The notes beneath the pieces are model-generated. The model made no database searches and was not told the origin of the DNA. It saw only the letters and a program-made list of their open reading frames with translations. A stretch of DNA of 64,000 bases from Deltaproteobacteria bacterium (lineage in GTDB: Bacteria > Myxococcota > Kuafuiibacteriia > Kuafuiibacteriales > Kuafuiibacteriaceae), in the NCBI GenBank assembly GCA_011526105.1, contig WYAZ01000100.1:1-64000 (forward strand), written 5' to 3'. Shown here in pieces: positions 51,852 to 59,815 of the stretch. Numbering within the stretch: position 1 is the stretch's first letter; the number at the start of each line of letters is the position of its first letter. The translations under genes and the position numbers were made by a program.

Positions 51852-52661
51852 TCAGTTTCGACCAAACCAGGTGGAGAGGAACTTCTTCAGCTCAGGATGC
51901 TCGGAGTGCCGGAGTTCTGACGGGGGCTTGTGCTCGACGATCTTCCCCTCGTAGAGAAATGCGATCGAATCCGCGATGTTGAAGGCAGAGCCGATGTCGT
52001 GACTGATGACCACGCTGGTCACCTGAAGCTTCTCCTTCGCGCGCAGGATCATCTCGTCCACGTACTCGGTCGTGATGGGATCGAGACCGGTCGTGGGCTC
52101 ATCGTACAGTACGATCTCGGGTTCGAGCACGATCGCTCGCGCCAAGCCCACGCGTTTACGCATGCCGCCCGAGAGGTCGGCGGGGAACTTCGCCTCCGTT
52201 CCTTCGAGACCAAAGAGCGCGAGCTTTTCGGCCACACGCTCGGCGATTTCCTTCTCCGACAGCTCCCTGTGGTGCTCACGAAGCGGAAAGGCGACGTTGT
52301 CGCCGACCGACATGGAGTCGAAGAGCGCCGCCCACTGGAACACCATGCCGAACTTCATGCGCGCCTTGGTCAAGGCTGTGCCGGAAAGCTGGGAGATGTT
52401 GATGCCCTCCACGAGGACCCGACCCTCATCCGGTTTGAGAAGCCCGATGAGGTGCTTCATCAGCACGCTCTTTCCGCTGCCGGATCCGCCGAGGATGACC
52501 GTGGTGGTGCCCTTGGGGAAGTCGATGCTGATCCCGCGCAAGACGTGATTGTCACCAAAGCGCTTGTGGATGCCCTGGGCCCGGATGACCAAGCCATCCG
52601 GCATGGTTTCGAGGCCATCGGGCGCGGGGGGCGCCCGAGTCTCGGTCTCCACGTCGCTCAT
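51852..52661 (-). CDS. mlaF: Phospholipid transport ABC ATPase MlaF
   Basis: 269 residues. Walker A GGSGSGKS, signature LSGGMRKRVGLAR and Walker B IVLYDEPTTGLDP, the last two typical of MlaF. It energises lipid movement by the MlaE permease across the inner membrane for the MCE protein. Overlaps the mlaE stop by 4 bp. Confidence 0.94.
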   Translation of the reverse strand: MSDVETETRAPPAPDGLETMPDGLVIRAQGIHKRFGDNHVLRGISIDFPKGTTTVILGGSGSGKSVLMKHLIGLLKPDEGRVLVEGINISQLSGTALTKARMKFGMVFQWAALFDSMSVGDNVAFPLREHHRELSEKEIAERVAEKLALFGLEGTEAKFPADLSGGMRKRVGLARAIVLEPEIVLYDEPTTGLDPITTEYVDEMILRAKEKLQVTSVVISHDIGSAFNIADSIAFLYEGKIVEHKPPSELRHSEHPELKKFLSTWFGRN

Positions 52662-53491
52662 TCAAACACCATGAGGAGTAAAGTGGTGAGGAAGTAGTCG
52701 AGCACGAGGATGGACACCGAACAGGACACGACGGTGCGGGTTGCGGCCACCCCCACGCCGCGCGAACCGCCGCTGGCATTCATGCCTCGATAACACGCGA
52801 CCAGCCCGATCACTCCGCCAAAACACGCCGACTTGAAGAGGCCGCCGAGCAAGTCGACGATATCGACGACCTGATAGATGCGGCCCATGAAGGTGCCTTC
52901 GTTGATGCCGGCTTGATAGACCGAAACGATGAACGCCCCGAGAAAACCCACGTAGTTGAAGAGCAGCGTGAGCATCGGCATCACGAAGATGAGCGCGACG
53001 ACCCTCGGTACGACAAGGTACTGAATGGGTGATACCGCCATACTCTCGAGCGCATCGATCTGCTCAGTGACGCGCATGGTGCCCAGCTCGGTGGCGATGG
53101 CGCTCCCCGCACGTCCGGTGACCATGAGGCCCGTCAGAACAGGACCGAGCTCGCGGGCCAAGGAGATGACGACCGTCGCGCCCACCAGCGACTCTGCGTT
53201 GAACTTGGCGAACGCGATGGAGGACTGGAGGGCAAAGACCAGGCCGGCGAAGAGGCCGGTGAGCAGCACGATCGGCAAGGAGCCCACCCCGATGTACTCG
53301 CACTGCTGCAGAAGAAGCGTGGGTCGAAAGGGCCGGCGAAAGCTCCACGCCATTCCACCGGCCGCGAGCAGGGTGAGATGACCCACCTCGACGAATAGGT
53401 CGATGACTCCCTGCCCGATCCGCTCGAACGGCAAGCGGACCCAGTGCAGCACCGGCGTCGTGGCGGTGTTCTCTGCCGACTCTGTGGTCAT
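52658..53491 (-). CDS. mlaE: Phospholipid transport permease MlaE
   Basis: 277 residues from ATG 53491; the longer open frame would add an unlikely Pro/Arg-rich leader. Several membrane helices, with the family blocks QCEYIGVGSLPIVLLTGLFAG, LARELGPVLTGLMVTGRAGS and TELGTMRVTEQIDALE. It forms the membrane core of the Mla lipid transporter. First gene of the operon mlaE-mlaF-mlaD. Confidence 0.93.
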   Translation of the reverse strand: MTTESAENTATTPVLHWVRLPFERIGQGVIDLFVEVGHLTLLAAGGMAWSFRRPFRPTLLLQQCEYIGVGSLPIVLLTGLFAGLVFALQSSIAFAKFNAESLVGATVVISLARELGPVLTGLMVTGRAGSAIATELGTMRVTEQIDALESMAVSPIQYLVVPRVVALIFVMPMLTLLFNYVGFLGAFIVSVYQAGINEGTFMGRIYQVVDIVDLLGGLFKSACFGGVIGLVACYRGMNASGGSRGVGVAATRTVVSCSVSILVLDYFLTTLLLMVFE

Positions 53492-53677
53492 CGATCCTCG
53501 GCGGGTGAACCCCTGATGGTCCTCCTGCCCAGCTCGAACCCTAATGGGGCTTCGAGGGCGGCGCCAACTAATCGTATGGGGACTCGGGGGAACGTGAGTC
53601 TCCGGGGATGACAGAGGGTGCACCGGGCGCCCAGAGCAGCTTTCCGCCGGGCTGTTCCCTGGTACCATCCGCCGCCG

Positions 53678-55282
53678 ATGCCGGGTTCCGAGCCACCGTC
53701 GGGGTCAAAGAAGAAAGACCTGCCGATCCTCGGTATCGACCTCGGCATGACCTCGGCGGTCGCGGCGTGGGTCGCGCCGAACGCCGAGGCGCCTACGATC
53801 ATTCCGCTGGAGAAGGGCCTCCCGGCCATGGCCGCAGTGGCTTCGTTCCCCCCCGACCGCACGCCGATCGTCGGCCGCGCGGCGCGGGACCTCCTCACCA
53901 CCGCCCCGGCGGAGACCGTCACCGGAGTGAAGCGTCTGCTCGGCCGCAAAGCGGACTCACAGGCCGTCCGAGACTTGAGCTCGCGCGTGGGCTTTCAGCT
54001 CGTCAGCGGACCCGATGGGGACGTGATGATACGGGTGGGCGAACGGGTGCTCAACCCGGCGGAGGTCGCGGCGCAGATCCTCGCGCAGGTGGCTCTGCTC
54101 GCCACCCATCATCTGAAGTCCGAGGTCTCATCCTGCGTGTTGGCGGTGCCGGCGTATTTCAACAACGTCCAGAAGGCCGCGATGAAGGAGGCCGCGCGCC
54201 TCGCCGGACTGGACGTGGTGAAGCTCGTCCACGAACCCACCGCCGTCGCCCTCGCCTACGGCTACAACCGGGCCGGCGACAGTCGCATCGTCATCCTCGA
54301 CATGGGCGGAATCCGCCTCGACGTCTCGGTCATGGAGATCACAGGGAACGTGTTCGACGTGGTGGCCACGGGCGGTGATCCTTATCTCGGCGGGGCCAAC
54401 CTCGACGCTCGCATCGCGGAGTGGATCCTCGCCAACATCAAGAAGAAGTTCGGCAAAGATCTCGCGCAGGAGCCCCGACTTCTGATGAAGGTCCGGACCG
54501 CGGCCGAGCAGGCGAAGCGAGAGCTCTCCCGCTTCAAGGCCGTGGACCTGCAGATCCCGCTCGAGCAGGTCCCTCGCGGCGAGAAGCCCAAGATCGGCGC
54601 GCTCCGACTCAAGGCGGAGGTCATCGACAAGCTCGCCGAAGACCTCGTGAGCCGAGTGGTGGCGCTCGTCAAGCACGTACTCAAGGAACGAGGGCTCACG
54701 CCGAAGGATGTCGATGATGTCATCCTGGTGGGCGGCGGCACCAAGCTTCCGCTCCTCAGAAAGCGGGTCGCCGATGCCTTCGGCAAGGAACCTCGCTCCG
54801 AGCTTCCACCCGAAGAAGTGATCGCCCTGGGAGCAGCCTTGCTCGCCGACAGCATCTCGCGAGGCACGGGCGCCGGCATCGGCGTCGTCAAAGAGGCGGT
54901 GGGCATCGCACTCGCGGATGGCCGTTACATGCGCATCATCGACCGAGACTCCAAGCTCCCGATCACTCGTCGAGTCATGATCCCCACCATCCGCGATGCT
55001 CAGGAGACGCTGGAGCTCGACCTCTTCCAGGGCCTGGGCGAAGACATCCTCGAGAACGACTACCTCGGCACCATCGTCTACCAAGGCATCCAGCCGGCGA
55101 AGGCGGGTGAGGCCAAGGTGGTCGTCGACCTCGCCCTCGACGCAAATGGCATGTTGGTGGTCACCTCCCCGGAGGATGGCCGCGGCAACGAGAAGTATGA
55201 GTTCACCACCAAGAACGGCGCCGAACCACCCGCGGCTGCACCCGCACCAAGCTTTCACGTGGCTGAGGGCCGCCCGGTCTGA
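53678..55282 (+). CDS. DnaK-like Hsp70 with altered nucleotide-binding loops
   Basis: 534 residues from ATG 53678. The fold is clearly Hsp70 (KRLLGRK, AVPAYFNNVQKAAMKEAARL, HEPTAVALAYG, DVILVGGGTKLPLLRKRV) with a shortened substrate-binding domain and no lid helices. Two conserved phosphate loops have changed: loop 1 reads GIDLGMTSA instead of GIDLGTTNS, and loop 2 reads LDMGGIRLDVS instead of [11 protein letters not shown], so the catalytic Thr of loop 2 is an Arg. Canonical ATP hydrolysis is therefore doubtful. Divergent from the Mla operon; dnaJ is 0.8 kb downstream on the other strand. Possibly a specialised or pseudo-chaperone. Confidence 0.85.
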   Translation: MPGSEPPSGSKKKDLPILGIDLGMTSAVAAWVAPNAEAPTIIPLEKGLPAMAAVASFPPDRTPIVGRAARDLLTTAPAETVTGVKRLLGRKADSQAVRDLSSRVGFQLVSGPDGDVMIRVGERVLNPAEVAAQILAQVALLATHHLKSEVSSCVLAVPAYFNNVQKAAMKEAARLAGLDVVKLVHEPTAVALAYGYNRAGDSRIVILDMGGIRLDVSVMEITGNVFDVVATGGDPYLGGANLDARIAEWILANIKKKFGKDLAQEPRLLMKVRTAAEQAKRELSRFKAVDLQIPLEQVPRGEKPKIGALRLKAEVIDKLAEDLVSRVVALVKHVLKERGLTPKDVDDVILVGGGTKLPLLRKRVADAFGKEPRSELPPEEVIALGAALLADSISRGTGAGIGVVKEAVGIALADGRYMRIIDRDSKLPITRRVMIPTIRDAQETLELDLFQGLGEDILENDYLGTIVYQGIQPAKAGEAKVVVDLALDANGMLVVTSPEDGRGNEKYEFTTKNGAEPPAAAPAPSFHVAEGRPV

Positions 55283-55304
55283 AGCGAGGAAGAACCTGCG
55301 TGCG

Positions 55305-55997
55305 CTACGGCCCCGCGTTGGCGGCGGCGTCCGTGGTGAACTTCCGAGAGAGCAGAATCTCGCGTCCACGCATCTCCACGAAGCCGCGCTTCTGAAACTC
55401 GGAGAGCACTCGACTCACGGTCTCACGGCTGGTGCCGATCATCGAGGCGATGTCTTGCTGCGTGGGCCGCTCCTTGATGAGGATGCCCTCTTCGACTTCT
55501 TGACCGTCGCGTTTGGCGAGGTCGATCATGATGTGCGCCACGCGGCTGTAGACGTCGAGAAGCGCCAGGTTTGAGATGAGGTCATCGGCCCGGCGGAGAC
55601 GGCGCGAGAGCTCACCCATGATGTTGAGGCCCGTGGCCGGGCTGTTGTTCACGTGCTCCACGAACTGATCACGCTTGAGGATGAGGACGGTTGAATCTTC
55701 GGCCGCGACCACGCTGGCGGAGCGCGGCAGATCGTCGAGCAGGGACATCTCTCCAAAGAAGTCGCCCGCCTTGAGGATATTGAGGATGACCTCACGGCCA
55801 CCCTCACCCTGAATGCAGACCTTCACGCGCCCGCGCGCGATCACGAACATCGCGTCGCCCGGTTCATCTTTCGAGACGATCGGTGCGTCCTTCGAGAAGG
55901 ACCTCTCGGCGAGGAGGGCGGAGATCCGCTGGAGTTCGGCTTCATCGACGTTCGCGAAGAGGCTGACGTTACGCAGAAGCTCGGCGTGACTCGACAT
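55305..55997 (-). CDS. Crp/Fnr-family transcription regulator
   Basis: 230 residues from ATG 55997 (an upstream in-frame start adds 12 residues). Cyclic-nucleotide-binding-like domain (about 5-120; SKDEPGDAMFVIARGRVKV, AGDFFGEMSLLDDLPRSASV), dimer helix, then a winged helix with PTQQDIASMIGTSRETVSRV, the Crp helix-turn-helix. The PRSASVVA stretch resembles the cAMP phosphate cassette, so cyclic-nucleotide control is plausible. No Fnr-type Cys cluster. Confidence 0.92.
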   Translation of the reverse strand: MSSHAELLRNVSLFANVDEAELQRISALLAERSFSKDAPIVSKDEPGDAMFVIARGRVKVCIQGEGGREVILNILKAGDFFGEMSLLDDLPRSASVVAAEDSTVLILKRDQFVEHVNNSPATGLNIMGELSRRLRRADDLISNLALLDVYSRVAHIMIDLAKRDGQEVEEGILIKERPTQQDIASMIGTSRETVSRVLSEFQKRGFVEMRGREILLSRKFTTDAAANAGP

Positions 55998-56050
55998 GCC
56001 CGGGGTTATCCCAGGCCATCGAACCGCCGTCAACGGTGGAACGGGCGGCT

Positions 56051-57226
56051 TCAGCGGCCTTCGCGCCGGTAGTGCCGGTCGAGCAGCGCCTCGAACTCGC
56101 GCACCCGCCCGCCGCGGTCACTCGACGCCTCGATCTCGGCGAAACGCTCGAGCAGCTCACGCTGCTTGTCCGAGAGCTCTTCGGGCACATGGACCACGAT
56201 CCGGACCCGCTGGTCCGCCCGTTCTCCGTTCCCGAGCCGAGGAATCCCCTTCCCCTTGAGTCGAAAGACGCGGCCGGACTGGGAGCCGGGAGGGACGCGC
56301 ATCTTCACGCGACCGTCCAGGGTGGGGACCTCGATGGTCGCACCCAGCACGGCGTCGGCGAATCGGATGGGGACGTCGACGAGGACGTCGTCTTCATCGC
56401 GGGTGAAGAAGGGGTGCTCCTTCACGTGCACGTGCACGTACAGATCGCCCGCCGGAAGCCGACCCGAGCCTCGGTCACCCGCGCCCCGGATCTTGAGCCG
56501 AGTTCCGTCGCGGACGCCTGCCGGAACCTGGACGCGTTCGGGCTCGGGAATGCGAACGTGCCCCCGGCCTGCGCACTCGATGCAGTTCTCGTTGATCCGG
56601 CGACCCTGCCCATCGCAGACCGGACAGACCTCGGTGCTGCTGAAGAAGCCCGCCTCACGCTGGACATTTCCTCGGCCGCCGCAGTTCGAGCAGAGCTGCG
56701 GTGCACTGCCGACGCGGGCCCCGGTCCCCGCGCAAGCCGGGCAACGCGCGCTTCTCGGGACCATGATCTCGCGCTCGAGACCGAACGCGGCCTCTTCGAA
56801 GGACAGCTCGAGCGTGTAGCGAAGATCGCTTCCGCGGCCCTCGCGATCCGGAGGTGGTGCAGACGAAGAGGGGGCTGATCGCGGCGGACGCGATTTGGAT
56901 GGTGACGGGGCAGACGTCTTCGGTCGAGCGCCCCCGCTGCGTGGACGCGTTCCGAAGATCTCGTTGAACACGTCCCCCGGAGCCTCGTCTGCGCCAGGCG
57001 AGCCGCTGTTCCGCGCGCGACCGTAGCGATCGTATTCTGCCCGGAGCTCAGCATCGCCGAGCACGCGGTACGCTTCGGCGGCGTTCTTGAAGATCTCTTC
57101 CGCCTCGACGTCGCCGGGGTTCTTGTCGGGGTGGTACTTGCGCGCGAGCGAGCGATACGCGCTCTTGATCTCATCGTGAGGCGCGCTGCGCGTCACCCCG
57201 AGCACCGCGTAGAGGTCTTGGCTCAC
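56051..57226 (-). CDS. dnaJ: Chaperone DnaJ
   Basis: 391 residues. J domain with YRSLARKYHPDKNPGD (HPD tripeptide that stimulates DnaK). The usual Gly/Phe-rich region is replaced by a Ser/Pro-rich linker. The four zinc-finger repeats CPACAGTG, CSNCGGRG, CPVCDGQG and CIECAGRG are complete, and the C-terminal substrate-binding domains follow (HVKEHPFFTRDEDDVLVDVP). Stops 4 bp into trmH. It is the only dnaJ in the window, far from grpE-dnaK but near the atypical Hsp70. Confidence 0.93.
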   Translation of the reverse strand: MSQDLYAVLGVTRSAPHDEIKSAYRSLARKYHPDKNPGDVEAEEIFKNAAEAYRVLGDAELRAEYDRYGRARNSGSPGADEAPGDVFNEIFGTRPRSGGARPKTSAPSPSKSRPPRSAPSSSAPPPDREGRGSDLRYTLELSFEEAAFGLEREIMVPRSARCPACAGTGARVGSAPQLCSNCGGRGNVQREAGFFSSTEVCPVCDGQGRRINENCIECAGRGHVRIPEPERVQVPAGVRDGTRLKIRGAGDRGSGRLPAGDLYVHVHVKEHPFFTRDEDDVLVDVPIRFADAVLGATIEVPTLDGRVKMRVPPGSQSGRVFRLKGKGIPRLGNGERADQRVRIVVHVPEELSDKQRELLERFAEIEASSDRGGRVREFEALLDRHYRREGR

Positions 57227-57984
57227 GCGGTCTTCTCCGTCAGCACCATCGGGGGCGCGAAGGCCTGCCGCAGCTCCGGTACGGGGAGTTCCATTCGCGC
57301 CAGAACCTCGCGCGAGGAGCGCACACTCGAAGCGAGCCAGGCGGCCCGAGTGCAGAGTTGATCACTCGGATCTAGACCCACCGGACGTCCGGCGATCCGC
57401 CGACGGCTCAGAAGGTCGTAGCAGGCGGTGGCGACGGCGACCGAGATGTTGAAGCTCTCGACAAAGCCGAGCATCGGCACCGTGAAGTGCGCGTCGGCCT
57501 GGGCGATGGCGAGTTCAGAGAGGCCGCGATGCTCGTTGCCGAAGACCAAGGCGACCTTACCCTCGATGGGAACCTGGTGAACCGGCAAGGGCTCATCCTC
57601 GAGCACCGAGGCCCAGATCTGATAACCCCGACCCCGCAGCTCCTCATACGCGGCGGCCGTCGAGGTGTGGCGAACGAGATGCATCCACTTCTCGGCCCCG
57701 CTCGCCACGTGCGTCGAGGCGTGAAAGCGAGCGGAGAGCTCGACGATGTGCAGCTCGAAGAAGCCGAAGGCCTCCGCGCTCCTCAAGACCGCGGCCGCGT
57801 TGTGCTCGTTGGCGATGTCCTCGAGCACCACGACGACGTCCCGGGTTCGACGCGCTAGGACTGCATCCATGCGAGCGAGTCGCTCGGGGGTCACCAGGGG
57901 CGAGAGGGCCGCCACCACCTGCTCGAGGACTTCGGGGGGATGAGGACTCCATGGCCCTTCCCCGCCGCGGGGCGCCGACGTCAC
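57223..57984 (-). CDS. trmH: tRNA (Gm18) 2'-O-methyltransferase TrmH
   Basis: 253 residues. SPOUT fold with the TrmH motifs ANEHNAAAVLRSAEAFGF, FGNEHRGLS and the knot motif LGFVESFNISVAVATACYDL. It methylates the ribose of G18 in tRNA. 4-bp overlap with dnaJ, 9 bp behind gshB. Confidence 0.92.
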   Translation of the reverse strand: MTSAPRGGEGPWSPHPPEVLEQVVAALSPLVTPERLARMDAVLARRTRDVVVVLEDIANEHNAAAVLRSAEAFGFFELHIVELSARFHASTHVASGAEKWMHLVRHTSTAAAYEELRGRGYQIWASVLEDEPLPVHQVPIEGKVALVFGNEHRGLSELAIAQADAHFTVPMLGFVESFNISVAVATACYDLLSRRRIAGRPVGLDPSDQLCTRAAWLASSVRSSREVLARMELPVPELRQAFAPPMVLTEKTA

Positions 57985-57993
57985 CTCTTGGTC

Positions 57994-58962
57994 TTACTGG
58001 GAAGAAGGAGGCTGGAGCAAGAGCGACTTCGCTTCGACCCAGTCGAGGAGCGTGCCGGCGATGGAGCCCCCATCGAAGCGGTCGATCTCCTGGATCCCGG
58101 TCGGGCTGGTCACGTTGATCTCCGTGAGGTGGCCATCGATGATGTCGATGCCCACGAACACGAGCCCTCGGGCCTGCAGCTCCGGCCCGATCCGGTCGCA
58201 GATCTCCCGGTCGCGCGGGGTCAGCGCCGCCGGCTCGGCCGTGCCCCCCACGTGCATGTTCGAGCGGAGCTCGCCCGCCTTGGGGCGGCGGTTGATGACG
58301 CCCACCGCCTGCCCGTCGATCAGGATCACCCGCCGATCGCCCTCGGTGACCCGTGGGAGGAAGCGCTGGGCCATGATCGCGACCCGGCCCTCCTGAGTCA
58401 GCAGCTCGAGGACGGCCGAGGTGTTGACGTCGCCTCGGCGGAGCTGGATGACCCCTGCCCCCCCGGCTCCGGTGAGGGGCTTGACGACCACGTCCCCTTC
58501 CGACTCGATGAAGGCGCGGATGGTTCGAGGATGACGAGCGACGATCGTGCGAGGCAAGAGCTCGGGGAAGTGGAGCGCGAAGAGCTTCTCGTTGGAGTCG
58601 CGGATGCCCTGCGGGTCGTTGACCAGAACCACTCGACCCCGGTCGATGCGATCCAGGATGTACGTGCTCATCACGTACTCGACGTCGAAGGGCGGGTCTT
58701 TGCGCATGAAGACCGCGTTCACTTCGTCGAGGGCCACCCGGCTCGGCTCACCGAGCAGGTAGTGGTTCCCGCGTTCCTGCCGCACGGTGAGCGGGCGGAC
58801 ACGCGCGTGAGCGCGATCCATCTCGAGCTCCAGATCGGCGGACTCGCAGTACAACAGATCGTGTCCCCGGCGCTGCGCCTCGCGCATGATCGCAAAGGTG
58901 GAGTCCGCATCGATGTTGACGCGGTCGATCGGGTCCATGACGAATACCAACTGGAGGCTCAT
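57994..58962 (-). CDS. gshB: Glutathione synthetase
   Basis: 322 residues, ATP-grasp fold. FVMDPIDRVNIDADSTFAIM and FMRKDPPFDVEYVMSTYILD at the start, VVVKPLTGAGGAGV as ATP-binding loop, then GVINRRPKAGELRSNMHVGG and ITEINVTSPTG-type metal ligands. It joins gamma-glutamylcysteine and glycine. No gshA in the window. Confidence 0.94.
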   Translation of the reverse strand: MSLQLVFVMDPIDRVNIDADSTFAIMREAQRRGHDLLYCESADLELEMDRAHARVRPLTVRQERGNHYLLGEPSRVALDEVNAVFMRKDPPFDVEYVMSTYILDRIDRGRVVLVNDPQGIRDSNEKLFALHFPELLPRTIVARHPRTIRAFIESEGDVVVKPLTGAGGAGVIQLRRGDVNTSAVLELLTQEGRVAIMAQRFLPRVTEGDRRVILIDGQAVGVINRRPKAGELRSNMHVGGTAEPAALTPRDREICDRIGPELQARGLVFVGIDIIDGHLTEINVTSPTGIQEIDRFDGGSIAGTLLDWVEAKSLLLQPPSSQ

Positions 58963-59016
58963 CGAGCCCCATCGACGCTGGCCGCGTGGCCGCCGTCAAG
59001 AGGAGCCTGAGAAATC

Positions 59017-59751
59017 ATGTCCACCCAGATTCAATCGGTGCTCGAGGGATGGGTCAGCGTCCTCGCCAAAGAGAAGCTCTTGATGGCCGAGCGCGAGGGC
59101 GTCACCGCGGAGTTCGGTCACTGGCTGCAGCTTCTGTACGCCGGCGCCGGCGGAGATGCCGGCGCGACCTCAGAGCTCTTCCGGCTCGTCGCGCTCCACT
59201 GCAAGGCCCTGGGCCACGAGGGCCGACCGGCCTCGGCGGTCGTCATGCAGATCGCCACCCTGCGCGAGCTGCTCCTTCACGAGAGCCCCGCGCCCGCGCC
59301 CGCCCTGCTCCGGCTCGTGCAAGAGATGGTGCGTGTCGCCGCAGATGCGCAGGCCCTGGGACAGAGCGAGCGCCTCGAGGAGCGCGGGATCGATCTCCTC
59401 AAGCATCGCTCGCCGGTGTTCAGCCTCGAGAAGGTCGTGGTGGGCTGCCTGGTTGGACCGATGCAGGCCGAGCTCCTCGATTCGCTGTTCGCCCGGGTGC
59501 TCAGAGAATGCGTGCGGCACGGGATCGATCAGATGGTCGTGGACATCGCCGCCGCCGATGAAGCGGATGATCGCTTCTTCCGCACGATTCACGGCCTCTT
59601 GACCTCGCCGGACGTGCCCCCGGTTTCCGTGATCATCTCCGGGGTGCGTGATCTGGACGCCGCCGCGATGGCGCTGCGGGCGCTCGGGGTAGATACCCCC
59701 AGACTCCGCTTGGTTACGAGCCTTCGCGAGGTCCTCGCGCTCCGAAACTGA
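59017..59751 (+). CDS. STAS-domain protein with RsbR-like helical N-terminus
   Basis: 244 residues. About 1-130 is a helical sensor-like region (EFGHWLQLLYAGAGGDAGAT) as in RsbR/RsbS-type stressosome proteins, followed by a STAS domain (EKVVVGCLVGPMQAELLDSL, QMVVDIAAADEADDRFFRTI, ALGVDTPRLRLVTSL). The typical phosphorylated Ser/Thr of STAS proteins is not evident at the usual place. It may act in a stressosome-like partner-switching system; no kinase partner lies nearby. Confidence 0.75.
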   Translation: MSTQIQSVLEGWVSVLAKEKLLMAEREGVTAEFGHWLQLLYAGAGGDAGATSELFRLVALHCKALGHEGRPASAVVMQIATLRELLLHESPAPAPALLRLVQEMVRVAADAQALGQSERLEERGIDLLKHRSPVFSLEKVVVGCLVGPMQAELLDSLFARVLRECVRHGIDQMVVDIAAADEADDRFFRTIHGLLTSPDVPPVSVIISGVRDLDAAAMALRALGVDTPRLRLVTSLREVLALRN

Positions 59752-59815
59752 CACCTCGCATCCAACCCATCGTCGGATAGAGGCGGCGGAAGAGGGGATC
59801 TAACGTACGCGCATC

